From Pachyseris speciosa (Eukaryota; Cnidaria; Anthozoa; Scleractinia; Pachyseridae): a stretch of 64,000 nucleotides of DNA. Within the stretch, counting starts at the first letter, position 1. Each line of letters begins with the position of its first letter. The notes beneath the pieces are model-generated. The model was not told where the DNA came from. It ran no database searches and was given only the letters and a program-made list of their open reading frames with translations. Of the stretch, positions 47,400-56,799 are shown in pieces. Made by a program: the position numbers and the translations under genes. The DNA is taken from assembly GCA_016490735.1 (NCBI GenBank), contig JAEMWC010000993.1:212501-276500 (forward strand). The letters are read 5' to 3'.

Positions 47400-48600
47400 G
47401 CGATCTTGCTGATCTCAAGTGACATTTCGGCTTCGTGACATAAACACAATTTAATCATTGTTTTGTAATGCATATTCTTGAACACTTGTGAAGCAACAGA
47501 CTGGAAACACTCCAGGGCAAATAAACTTATAAATAACTTTTGTATTTTAAGTTTGCAATCTTTCCGCTCACAGTCTAAAAGTTAGGTTTTATCAATGGCC
47601 ACTCTAAAACATTTGCGTTAAACTTTTGAATGAATTCGTTACCTTTCCGATGCAACCTTCTGTGAAAGAGTTCCGTCCATCTGGTGTTAAAACGTTTTTC
47701 TGAAAAATGACATCTCGTCAACATGCATAACAATTAACAACTATTGCCTGTGGGGTTGGCATAAGAATAACAGCGCAGGAGAGAAATTGGCAGTGTACTA
47801 CTTCTACAATCAAAATACTTAGGTCATCCGCAAGATGGCGTCAACACACTACGGTTACTATATTTAATTTGTATACGAAAACCCATCCTCGGAGACCCAG
47901 GGGCAGATAGTCGGGACGGGACAAAGATTCGGGACGAGCGAAAGTTTACAAGACAGTCGGGAGAGCCCCTGGGAACATTTCTTTATCGGACTAGTTCCAG
48001 AAGCTATTGAAATCCAGTATCCTGATTGGGCGGAAATTTTCTGGCAAGGAATTTTTTTCTGCCCAATCGGCGATCAGCTTGTATATCGCACTCCTTTCGT
48101 GACTTCTTATACCGAGGGTCAAACGTCCAATCTGCTGTCAGCCATAGTTTCGATCGCTGTATCGACACTTCGAGAAAAGTTATGATGGAAAGGGGCCCAC
48201 AAAATCCAGATATCGACAAATTCAACTTCTACTCAAGCAAAAATCACTTGTAAGGAACTAGAAAAATCAAGATGAAGACCGATCGCAGGTATCGTAAACT
48301 TCACACGAAGAGTTGTTGCAGATTGTTGACAACTCGGCCACAATTGTTGTTGTTTGGTATGAGCTTTTGTTTTTCTCTGGTGTACTCACAGGCAGTGGGC
48401 CGCTCCTGAAACTTTTCGGGGCGATGGAATTTCTGTTGCACAGGCCAGGCAAGTTTACCGATCGCGCGAATGAAACGCAGCTGTTGAATTTTGTTTTGCT
48501 CACGAAATCGAACCTTCCACTGCTTACAATCTACTCGAAGTCGCGTCTCAGATGATCTCAGCTCAGTTTCGAGAGACCTTGAAATGGCCTGAGAAAATCC
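47400..48600. other. Noncoding sequence before the virus-like element
   Basis: Moderate-GC sequence with short open frames only. The frames at 48026-48253 and 48313-48555 have no recognisable similarity. Nothing supports a gene. Confidence 0.4.
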
Positions 48601-48788
48601 AGTTTAGTAGTATAGTACTTGAGGGTCCTCGCGCATTTTTCCACAACAACGCATTTTCCAATTTTGCGCCGTAAAATTTAACAGCGCATTTTTCCCAAGG
48701 TCAAGGTCAAATTTTCCAAATCTAAAATTAGCGTTTTCTCCCAGAATACTTCAATATCTTAGGCATCAGGATGATGAATGAAAGAATT

Positions 48789-48935
48789 GAGTAGTATTCG
48801 TCGAGAAACGGCTGATTTCAATATTCTAAGCGGAATGAGCATATTTGAGTAGTATTCGTCGAGAAACAGCTAATTTCAACATTCTAAGCGATAATTAGTA
48901 TATATGAGCAGTATTCAGGTAGAACGGCATTTTCC
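48789..48935. repeat. Three subterminal tandem repeats, about 58-bp period
   Basis: Units start at 48789, 48847 and 48906 with GAGTAGTATTCGTCGAGAAAC (third: GAGCAGTATTCAGGTAGAAC). The third unit is shorter and more diverged. They lie just outside the first element gene, as subterminal repeats of the element would. Confidence 0.75.
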
Positions 48936-49014
48936 CATTTTCCAAGGTCATCTATTTAAGTACTTTATGATATAAAAAACACTTAAAGACATATCGCTAT
49001 AAGTCAAATGGAGA

Positions 49015-49695
49015 ATGACGAAAGAAAGAAATCTCCGGGCCTTGGAAAAGCCCTCTCAAATCAGGTCAGGTAGCCAGATGGTAAATGGCCTGAGTCAGAA
49101 AAATATTGGATCAGGTAGCCAGATGGTAAATGATTTTTGTAATCCAGATATTCACGAATATTTTGTTGAAGTAGAAAAATATCTAATATGTCCTTTATGT
49201 GATCAGAAGATAGCAGAACATAGTGTCAAAAATGAACCATGTTGTGATAATCAGAAAATGATTAATGACAATGGTGAAAATGTTTGTACAAATTGTGGTT
49301 CAGTCCATGGTTATGATTATTGTAAGGAGTACGTTGACTTTCATAATAATATGTATAAAATAAAGCGGAAATCTATATATCATCGGAAGTACCATATTGA
49401 AAATGTGATAAATGGTATATGTTGCAAGAATAGATTTCAAATTTCAGTAAAAGATAAGGGTAAAATATTAAGAATATTCAAGGAGATAGACACTATCATC
49501 CCTTCGGTGAATAAGAATCGTAAAAGAATGATAAACACCAAATTCATTCTGAAACAATTGTTTATGATGATGGATCTGCCTTATGAGTATATCATATTAA
49601 CCAACTCAAAGAAAACACTGAAATTTTATAATCAATATTGGGTTGAGATTCTATTGTTAATATTTGATAAGATTATTCGTATTATCAAGCAGTGA
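49015..49695 (+). CDS. VLTF3-like late transcription factor with zinc ribbon
   Basis: 226 residues. A zinc-ribbon (CCDNQKM..., VCTNCGSVHG at about 95-103) is followed by a basic segment with YHRKYHIENVI and a helical C-terminal half ending in SKKTLKFYNQYW. This order resembles the poxvirus/NCLDV VLTF3 (A2-like) family, which activates late viral promoters; the family call is from motif memory and not a search. The N-terminus is uncertain: a 23-bp segment (TCAGGTAGCCAGATGGTAAA) is duplicated in tandem near 49065 and 49110, and an overlapping frame starts at 49009. It has no TCTAA box, unlike most element genes, which would fit early or intermediate expression. Its end overlaps the convergent gene at 49685 by 11 bases. 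Confidence 0.65.
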   Translation: MTKERNLRALEKPSQIRSGSQMVNGLSQKNIGSGSQMVNDFCNPDIHEYFVEVEKYLICPLCDQKIAEHSVKNEPCCDNQKMINDNGENVCTNCGSVHGYDYCKEYVDFHNNMYKIKRKSIYHRKYHIENVINGICCKNRFQISVKDKGKILRIFKEIDTIIPSVNKNRKRMINTKFILKQLFMMMDLPYEYIILTNSKKTLKFYNQYWVEILLLIFDKIIRIIKQ

Positions 49696-50170
49696 ATTTT
49701 TCATCATATTTCAGTAGGTACTTATCAATAATTGGACTATTATCAGTCACATAATCATCGATATTCTTCATTGAGATTTGTATACTTAAAGCATCAAAAT
49801 CACCACTTCTCAACTTGTCTTTTATTGAATTGAGTAGATGTTGATAGCTTTGATAAGCATATGTACAATTCTGGATTTTCAAATCTAGGTTTTTATGCTT
49901 CATCCACCCTTGTATCAAAAGTGCTGCTGTACTGATGGCTACCAAACTAACACCACCTGTTGCCACACTTGTGGCGAGACCACCAGTTGCAAAGATGATG
50001 GACAAGGAATTCCCCAGTAATTTCCATTTTTTGAACCTTTTAACAGCCTGTTTATGAGCCCAACACTTTCTGTGATATGTGTGGTAATAGGCTTTTAATT
50101 CATTTACCTGATCTTCTGTTAATTCACCTGAAATATGGTTCCAGCTGAATATACTTTTTCGCTCTTTCAT
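49685..50170 (-). CDS. Unknown small protein with central membrane segments
   Basis: 161 residues. A basic N-terminal helix (YHTYHRKCWAHKQAVKRFKK) precedes a strongly hydrophobic Gly/Ala/Ser-rich stretch at about 52-86, long enough for two membrane passes, then a soluble helical tail. It resembles in layout small two-membrane-helix proteins (SLATT-like), but I do not claim that family. It follows the gene at 50180 by ten bases, so the two are probably co-transcribed. The role could be in membrane remodelling or egress; that is a guess. Confidence 0.6.
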   Translation of the reverse strand: MKERKSIFSWNHISGELTEDQVNELKAYYHTYHRKCWAHKQAVKRFKKWKLLGNSLSIIFATGGLATSVATGGVSLVAISTAALLIQGWMKHKNLDLKIQNCTYAYQSYQHLLNSIKDKLRSGDFDALSIQISMKNIDDYVTDNSPIIDKYLLKYDEKFTA

Positions 50171-50179
50171 ACAATATGC

Positions 50180-50599
50180 TTATATAACGATTCTGTTCAA
50201 CACACAGTACCACAAACCAGACAGTTGTCCACTTAGAGGTGACAATTTGTTAAATTTCGTTGTCATGAAATGGGGGAAAGCATAAGAATATCCTCTATCA
50301 AGTGCATGTTTGACATAAAACCTACCGAAGGCATCGTGTAATATGCCATGTGTCTGTAATGTATCAATCCAACCAAGAGTATGCTCCAAAAAATGTGTTA
50401 AGCAGCCTTCACCGGGACCGATTAATCCAATGCCTATATGCTCCTGGATAATGTCTCTCACTTCAACATACTTGTTAAAATGTTTGTGATATAGAAACTG
50501 ATAAACCAAAGCTGATTTCAATATCCTCTTATCAACACCAGGGTTTTTCCGTTCGGCATCCCGAGTAAACCATCTCACATATCTAATTATTTTGTTCAT
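50180..50599 (-). CDS. Unknown 139-residue protein
   Basis: I do not recognise a family. It starts with a basic helix (MNKIIRYVRWFTRDAERK) and has a central GPGEGCLTHFLEHTLGW and an aromatic, His-rich C-terminal half with HDAFGRFYVKH and YSYAFPHF. No signal peptide is obvious; the sequence looks like a compact soluble domain. The start overlaps the end of the lectin-like gene by 17 bases and is preceded by a weak box (TCCAAC, 18 nt upstream). Tight packing and good ORF length against AT-rich background support a real gene. Confidence 0.6.
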   Translation of the reverse strand: MNKIIRYVRWFTRDAERKNPGVDKRILKSALVYQFLYHKHFNKYVEVRDIIQEHIGIGLIGPGEGCLTHFLEHTLGWIDTLQTHGILHDAFGRFYVKHALDRGYSYAFPHFMTTKFNKLSPLSGQLSGLWYCVLNRIVI

Positions 50600-51593
50600 T
50601 TATATTATATCGTTGGATTAAAATTTGATGATGATCTGAAATTGTTTTTTCGTCTAATATAGAATCCAAGTACACACAGAAAAAAATAACACTACCGTCA
50701 AGAGGTGCGATGGAGCTAGGATCCAAATCACCAAAAGTCATTTGCCGACTACCACTTCTGTTAGCCGCTGTAAAACTTCCAATATGTTTTTTATTCCAAT
50801 AGATTTTACTTGTGTTTGTTTTTGGAGAAGATAAATTATCCCAGTGAACAGACAAGCAGTGCCAAACATTTATTTGACCCAAATCATTTGAGGAATAATC
50901 AGATATCTTTCTGAAGTTCTGTATAGATGCTGCTGGACCAAAATATACACAATTTGATTGATCAACACCACTTATAACTAAATTTGAACCATTGTAATAG
51001 CTGACAAACTTATCATAACCTCTATTATCATGACCAAAAAGACCATTTTTCCATGGACTTCCACCTGTATTTGAATTTAATTTATAAACAATGAAGATAT
51101 TAACAGCATTATTATTTAAATTGATTTGACTTATCATTCTCTGTGATCCATTAAAGTCTAAATAATAACGTCCATTATGTTTCTCAGCCTTGGTACAAAC
51201 AGTGGGTCTTATGTTTAAAGTTGGTTGCGTTGCATTATTTTCTTCATTTGAGAGATCGTACAATGTTTCAACTTTTCTGTCTGCATTCATGTCTAAAAAA
51301 TTATTATTCGCTCTGTCGATTTGATAAGTACATTTAGAGTATAATCTGATGAATTCAGAAACCCATAAATCCAAAAAACTATCTCTGACAATATCTGAAA
51401 CTTGTGATTTGATTACAACATGATCAGAATCATTGCCTGCTTTTACATTAGTCAAATGTTTGTTTTCAAGATCATAGTGACCATCTTGTGTTAATGTAAA
51501 ACCAATTCCTTTGTCACCTTTAGGACCAATTGCACCAGTATCGCCTTTATCACCTTTATTATCTTGATTTTGTGGAGAATTAAAAACTCCCAT
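50583..51593 (-). CDS. Collagen-stalk fibre-like protein with lectin-type C-terminus
   Basis: 336 residues. The N-terminus MGVFNSPQNQD matches that of the large fibre gene (MGVFNAQINQD). A short Gly-X-Y run (about 14-33) is followed by a stalk-like repeat (LTQDGHYDLENKHLTNV). The C-terminal ~200 residues look like a concanavalin/LamG-type beta-sandwich (YYLDFNGSQRM, INVWHCLSVHWDN, SGSRQMTFGDLD). This suggests a trimeric attachment fibre with a carbohydrate-binding head, anchored through the shared N-terminal peptide; function is inferred. It has a TCTAA box 16 nt before ATG. Confidence 0.7.
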   Translation of the reverse strand: MGVFNSPQNQDNKGDKGDTGAIGPKGDKGIGFTLTQDGHYDLENKHLTNVKAGNDSDHVVIKSQVSDIVRDSFLDLWVSEFIRLYSKCTYQIDRANNNFLDMNADRKVETLYDLSNEENNATQPTLNIRPTVCTKAEKHNGRYYLDFNGSQRMISQINLNNNAVNIFIVYKLNSNTGGSPWKNGLFGHDNRGYDKFVSYYNGSNLVISGVDQSNCVYFGPAASIQNFRKISDYSSNDLGQINVWHCLSVHWDNLSSPKTNTSKIYWNKKHIGSFTAANRSGSRQMTFGDLDPSSIAPLDGSVIFFCVYLDSILDEKTISDHHQILIQRYNINEQNN

Positions 51594-51609
51594 ATAATAT
51601 TATTTTAGA
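51594..51609 (-). promoter_or_regulatory. TCTAA box of the lectin-type fibre gene
   Basis: TCTAA at 51609-51605 on the minus strand, then AATAATATTAT up to the ATG. It directly follows the TAA stop of the upstream large fibre gene. Confidence 0.6.
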
Positions 51610-54600
51610 TTAATTCATAATTACTTCAAGTGTGAATGCTGTATCAAATTCTCCACTATTGGGATGTGAATAATCAATGATTAAATAGCCTCTCGATAAT
51701 GATTTATTGACGTCAACCGTTGTGATGTTTCTACCCGCAGCATTATGTCTGTATTCAAAAATTGTTGCTGGTAATGGTAAATTTCCAGCACCTTCAGCTT
51801 TTGTCTTGAAGTAGAATATTCCGGGTTTTGTTCCTTGTATTACATACATATTCTTAATATGAAAGTTATTGTTATGAATGACTAAAAAATCAGCGCCATT
51901 TATCAATACAGGCTTTAAAGCATTCTTATTATGTCCTCGTTTGGCTTTGACAGAGCAATTTAAATATTGTATTTGACCGATTATTCCATTCCCATTCAAA
52001 TTTAGATCACCTCCTAATTTCGGCCTGTAAAGAGCAAATCCACCCAAATCGAAAGCCGTTTCCATAATTACACCTGTAACGCTTGAACGAAATAGTTTCA
52101 AACTATTATTATGAATTCTATAGCCATTCAGATTTAAATCACCACCAAGTTTAGCCTCTTTTATTAAATAGCTGTCCATATTAATATTATTTAGCATTGT
52201 AAATTCACCATTGTCTCCACCAAACAACCAATTTTCATTTTCTTTCACATCAAAACCATTCAAATCTAAATCAGTTTGTAATTGTATTGTTTCATTCACG
52301 ATTTTGAAAGGTTCAGAGAAGTCGTAAACACTTGATGGAACGTCTACTGCTTCAAAACCAATACCATATACAACACAATGAACTTTGTACTTATTTGGAT
52401 AAGTTGGGTTAGCATTAATATTAATCGTACAATATAAATATTCAGGTGGTGAACTTGCTGAAGGTTTTTCAAACCATAATAAATATCTCGAATGATCTTC
52501 ATTTCTGTTGTCAAATTTTCTCCCTACGGTTTTATGAATTGAAATTCCACTAGTTGAACTGAATGTTACACTACTAAGACTCATTCCTTCATAATCAGGA
52601 AATAGCCATTCGAGAATGAAAGTGTATGTTCCATCTTTTATTGTATACATATTGAATCCAATTTTGGCTCTGTAAGTATCTTCAGATTCTTTATTCAAGT
52701 CTATATCAATGACCTTTTTTGAAATCAAATGTGGTGAACGAGGTAAATTGACATATCCATTAACTGTCAAGCCATATTCAGTGCTAATTTCATCGATATC
52801 ATTCATCAAATATTTGAAAGCATTCTTTGGATGAGAAGCAGATGAAATATGACTTTTTTCTAATTGATCTAAATTTACGGCATCGGTTTTATTTGTTCCT
52901 TCTTTTAAGTCAATGATTTTATGCCCTCCAAGTTTCATATCTGCTGCCATCGCATTTGTTCCATTCAATAATAAAGTGTTTGCTCTGATAGTTTGTGAAG
53001 CTCGATTTAAAACTCTAAAGTTCACTGCATCAGTTTCATTCACCACGTCCGCTAAATTAGTCACTCTATTTCCACCCATCGACAAATCGCCATACATTGC
53101 AGTCGAACCGTCTCGTCGGAGAAAATATTCGTCAGTATAACGTTTTGTCGCCGCATCGTCTGCGTTGACGGGTGGAGCAAGATCAGTAATGGCATTGTTG
53201 TTCATATTCAGATTTTGTTGTGCAATCGTATCGAGTTTGGTTTGCAACCTCTGGTCCACATAACTTTTGTTTACAGCATCTTGTGGGTTTGAGGGGTTAT
53301 CCTGCAGGTTGAGGATTTTGTTTAGTTTCATGTCAATATTACTGCCAAATGCAACATGGCCGTTTTCAATTTCATAAGCCGGGTCATGGAGAAAGTAAGA
53401 CAAATTGGTATGATAGCCATAGGCCCCATAAACGATGATATGTGTTTTGGTGTTAGACGCAGGAGCTGTGCTAAAAAGTAAAACATCAATTGACGCTTGA
53501 CCACCACCAGTTTTTTCGATTCGGAAAAGCTTCTTCATATAACCATCAACATACGGGGTTTTGAGAAAAGGTTTTTGAAATGGCTGTCCCGCATCTCGTA
53601 TATTCAATGTGCGAAGATCGAGCCCAATTGTAGCTTGGCGTGGGTCTGATGGTGAGAAAAACTCAGTAACAAATGTATACTGTCCATTTCTCAAAGATGT
53701 CACATTAAAACGAATTTTGGATGTAAAGTTGCCTCTTCGTTTAATGAAAAAAGACAATGATGACTTGTTTATGTGATAAGGTGATCTGTCAAAATTCTCA
53801 ATTTGAAGGTTTGTTGCACCACTAACTGCAGAAGACTTGGATATGTCTTTTAACAGAAAAGCGAATGGGTTGCGTTGAGCTCCTGATGCTGAAAAAACAA
53901 GGTCATCAACATACTTTTTGTTGGCAGAATCTTTATCAGAGTTTGGAGTCTCAACATTTGTTATTTTATTGTCACCCATGTCAAGATCACCAGTCATTGC
54001 AACACTTCCATCTTTTTTAAGAAATGGTGAAACATCAATGCCAGTAATTCCAGCAATTTCAGTATCAACATACCCCTTCGTGGCTGAATCATTGTTTGCT
54101 GTTGGCGCTGCTACATTAGTCAATTTGTTACCTCCAAGATTCAAATCAGAAGTCATTGCAACGCTTCCATCTTTTTTCACAAAGTCAGAATTAACATATG
54201 CTATATTCGCTTTATTATTCGACAGATATGTGACAGCATCATCAACGTATTTTTTAGTTGCGCTGTCTTGTGGAAGTATAGGGCGTGCAACATTGACTAT
54301 TCTATGAAAACTCATTTTAACCTCACGATCAAATACAATTCTTCCTCCTTCTATTTCAAAAGCTGGGTCGTGAATATGTGATAAAATGATATTAGAAAAT
54401 CCATAAACACCATAAACTATAACATAATGTTTTTTATTATTTTGTAAATATGGCGAAATCAACAATAACTCCATTGATGTGGAACCATGACTTGTTTTTT
54501 CAAGGAAGAATATTCTCTTAAGATAACCATCAACAAGATGAGTCTTTGGAAATGCTCTTTTTATTGAATCCTTTCTTTCAATTAAATTTGATGACAGATT

Positions 54601-55169
54601 GTCGTCATCGACTGTTGCATTATTTGGGCTACCATCAGTATAAAACTCAACAACTAAAGTGTACTTTGAAACTTCCAATTGTGTCAGATCAAAACGAAGA
54701 ACAGTTGTAAACCAGCAGTAGGAATAACAAAAGACAAGGCTATTTTATTAAATGAGTAAGGGCTTTTGTCAAAATCTTCCAATTGCAGATTATTCGCATT
54801 TCTAAGAATAGTTGTTTTTGATGTATCTTCAAGAAGAAATTTGAATGGATTAACACGTGTTCCTTCAATTGATAAAACAGCATCATTAACATATCCCAAG
54901 TTAGCAGAATCATAATGATTTACTGGATCACCAACATTTGTCAAACGTTTATTTTCAATATCATAATTGCCATCTTGTGTTAATCTAAATCCATCACCTG
55001 TTTCACCTTTATTACCTTTAAAACCAAATGGACCTCTATCACCTTTATCACCTTTTGGACCTCTTTCACCTCTATCACCTTTTTCACCTTTGGGACCAAT
55101 TGGACCAGCTGGGCCTCTTTCACCAGTTTCAGTTTCATCTTGATTTATTTGAGCATTAAAAACTCCCAT
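51610..55169 (-). CDS. Large collagen-stalk fibre protein, interrupted by one frame change
   Basis: Two colinear frames, 55169-54684 and 54678-51610, make a fibre of nearly 1190 residues. The N-terminus has MGVFN and about 15 Gly-X-Y triplets (residues 18-60). A ~170-residue domain then occurs three times, each starting near NPFKFL/NPFAFL/NAFKYL. The domains are separated by short repeats of the form GGNKLTNV..P..ATKGYVD, like phage tail-fibre shafts. The second frame has no ATG at its start (the first codon is TTG). The break lies near 54684-54720 and is a net -1, best explained by one lost base. Function: receptor attachment is inferred from architecture. A TCTAA box lies 17 nt upstream of the ATG. 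Confidence 0.75.
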
Positions 55170-55186
55170 TATATCATCTTGTTAGA
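55170..55186 (-). promoter_or_regulatory. TCTAA box of the large fibre gene
   Basis: TCTAAC begins at 55186 on the minus strand, immediately after the TAA stop of the 23-codon frame. It is followed by AAGATGATATA up to the ATG. Confidence 0.6.
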
Positions 55187-55258
55187 TTAATTTTTCGATT
55201 CTTTCTGTTTTTGGATTCTCCTGTTTTTCAACATTTTGGAAATTATTGATTGCCATAT
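55187..55258 (-). CDS. Possible 23-residue microprotein between ATPase and fibre
   Basis: An ATG-started frame of 23 codons, hydrophilic (MAINNFQNVEKQ...). It fills the whole gap between the ATPase stop and the fibre promoter box and has its own doubled box (TCTAATCTAA, starting 14 and 9 nt upstream). It may be a real peptide, a leader frame, or the remnant of a third fibre-like N-terminus. No family recognised. Confidence 0.4.
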   Translation of the reverse strand: MWQSIISKMLKNRRIQKQKESKN

Positions 55259-55272
55259 AATATTAGATTAGA

Positions 55273-55911
55273 TTAAACAGCACCATAAAAATTTCTCTTG
55301 ATTGTTTTCATCGGCTTGTCAACATAACAGAAGGAATATGGTTTTTTGGTTGCTTCAATGTATTTCTTCTTGTCGATTCCAAGCTCCTGTGCAATCAAGT
55401 TCCTTTCTCTTGAGGATGGGAAATCATAAAGGTAGAAGTGACTGCAATTGAGTCTGATTGATTTTGGGCATCCATAGAATGACTGTGTGAGATATATGAC
55501 TGAACAGTTCTTGTGTCTCCCCTGAATGAAATAGCTGATTATCTGATCTTGTTTCTTGTCAGTCACGAAATCATCAAAAACAACCAATCGCTGCAAATTT
55601 GTGTCTTTTATTTGTTCAACTGGCAATATCTCTTCTTGACTGCAAACCAAGGCAGGATATCCAATGTGACTGCTTATTTCATCCATTACTTTCCGAAGAT
55701 ATTTGTACTTGTCTTGATCTAAATTTTTTGCATAAAGATGTATCTGATCATAATAAACCAATGGTTCCATAATCAGATGCATGAACAATGTTGTCTTTCC
55801 AGATCCAGAATTACCAGCCAGCAGCATCCTGAAAGTGTCTTTTGGCATATACGGATACAACTGTCTGAATGAATTCTTTAAACCCTGAATATCATAATTA
55901 GGGATTTCCAT
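55273..55911 (-). CDS. A32/FtsK-like genome-packaging ATPase
   Basis: 212 residues, the compact size typical of Polinton packaging ATPases. Walker A is AGNSGSGKTTL at about 32-42. Walker B is LVVFDDF at about 88-94, followed by a sensor-type segment (VIYLTQSFYG). The family pumps viral DNA into preformed capsids, which makes this one of the strongest markers that the element encodes, or encoded, virions. The frame is intact. Its start faces the coiled-coil gene across a 36-bp divergent promoter. Confidence 0.88.
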   Translation of the reverse strand: MEIPNYDIQGLKNSFRQLYPYMPKDTFRMLLAGNSGSGKTTLFMHLIMEPLVYYDQIHLYAKNLDQDKYKYLRKVMDEISSHIGYPALVCSQEEILPVEQIKDTNLQRLVVFDDFVTDKKQDQIISYFIQGRHKNCSVIYLTQSFYGCPKSIRLNCSHFYLYDFPSSRERNLIAQELGIDKKKYIEATKKPYSFCYVDKPMKTIKRNFYGAV

Positions 55912-55947
55912 ATGTAAATAGTTTAGATTAGTCTAACACAATTGTAT
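55912..55947. promoter_or_regulatory. Divergent promoter with inverted TCTAA boxes
   Basis: TTAGATTAGTCTAA at 55923-55936 holds two TCTAA boxes in opposite orientation separated by four bases. Each box is 16 nt from the ATG it faces (ATPase at 55911, coiled-coil protein at 55948). Confidence 0.65.
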
Positions 55948-56793
55948 ATGGAAATAGAACGAATGAAAAGTCTTCTTAAAAGTGGAATTGAAGCTGGAAA
56001 TAAAACTAGAGAAGTTCGTGATGTTATCAAGACTTATGAATACAGAAAACAGGATGCTTATGATACAACATCAGAATTACTGAAACCCTCTATTGATGTC
56101 CAGAAGAGTGTGAAAGAAAGTGTCGACGAAAAACAGGATGAAGTTATTAAACAGTTGAAAAAGAATCAAAAAGCCTTGACATCTGGTTTCGAAGATCTTA
56201 TGCTGATGAACACGTTACCTGAATCAGTACCAATGAAAACAACATTACCAATTGATTACAAACCTAAAATGATGACTGAAACAGAAGCACCATATAAGTC
56301 GAATCTTGATAAAGGTTTTTCACTTGAGGATATTCAAACATTGATGAAACATAAATTGCCTCCTCCATCACAGATATTTAAATCATATATGGATGGTGAA
56401 ATCAACATCGATGAGTATGACAAAATGATTGGTAAATTAACCCAAGATGTTGGAATAAAAAAAGCTCATCTATCACAAACCAAAACGAAGAGGGATAAAA
56501 ATAAAGAAAAGATATATGAATTGACTCAAGAGATCAAATTATTGCAAAAGTACCGAAAAAGAATTGGCGCCGTTGAGGAAGGTGCACAAACTATTGGTTC
56601 AGGCATGGGTTCAAGGGATGCATTTTTGGGAGACATGCTTTCAAGACTACAGTTGCTTGGTGGATCTATTTCAGCCGGCAACAACAGCAAAAATGTTCAA
56701 AATGAATTCACAAAAATATTGCATACATTGAACAGACTGGGAATCCTGAAAACCGGTGAGTTGAATAAAATAATGATGAAATATCTAATGTAA
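55948..56793 (+). CDS. Coiled-coil protein, possible minor capsid or scaffold factor
   Basis: 281 residues starting MEIERMKSLL. I chose ATG 55948 since it follows TAT in the TATATG start shared by neighbours; the frame is open slightly further upstream from a TTG. The sequence is charged and mostly helical, with coiled-coil stretches at about 45-85 and 155-200. The C-terminus is Gly/Ser-rich (GSGMGSRDAFLGD). No enzyme motif. The position between the ATPase and penton genes suggests a virion assembly role; I do not recognise the family. Confidence 0.65.
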   Translation: MEIERMKSLLKSGIEAGNKTREVRDVIKTYEYRKQDAYDTTSELLKPSIDVQKSVKESVDEKQDEVIKQLKKNQKALTSGFEDLMLMNTLPESVPMKTTLPIDYKPKMMTETEAPYKSNLDKGFSLEDIQTLMKHKLPPPSQIFKSYMDGEINIDEYDKMIGKLTQDVGIKKAHLSQTKTKRDKNKEKIYELTQEIKLLQKYRKRIGAVEEGAQTIGSGMGSRDAFLGDMLSRLQLLGGSISAGNNSKNVQNEFTKILHTLNRLGILKTGELNKIMMKYLM

Positions 56794-56799
56794 AAGTAT
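56784..56799 (+). promoter_or_regulatory. TCTAA box of the penton gene
   Basis: TCTAA at 56784-56788 lies inside the last codons of the upstream gene, 16 nt before ATG 56800. The intervening sequence ends in TAT. Confidence 0.6.

Noticed and set aside
49009..49075. Short alternative frame starting MENDERKKSPGL ahead of the VLTF3-like gene
   Set aside because: It stops after about 20 codons. It may be the true N-terminus if the nearby duplicated segment shifted the frame, but the sequence cannot decide this.
52913..54307. Plus-strand frames at 52913-53140 and 53918-54307 inside the fibre gene
   Set aside because: They are antisense shadows of the repeated shaft sequence of the minus-strand fibre gene.
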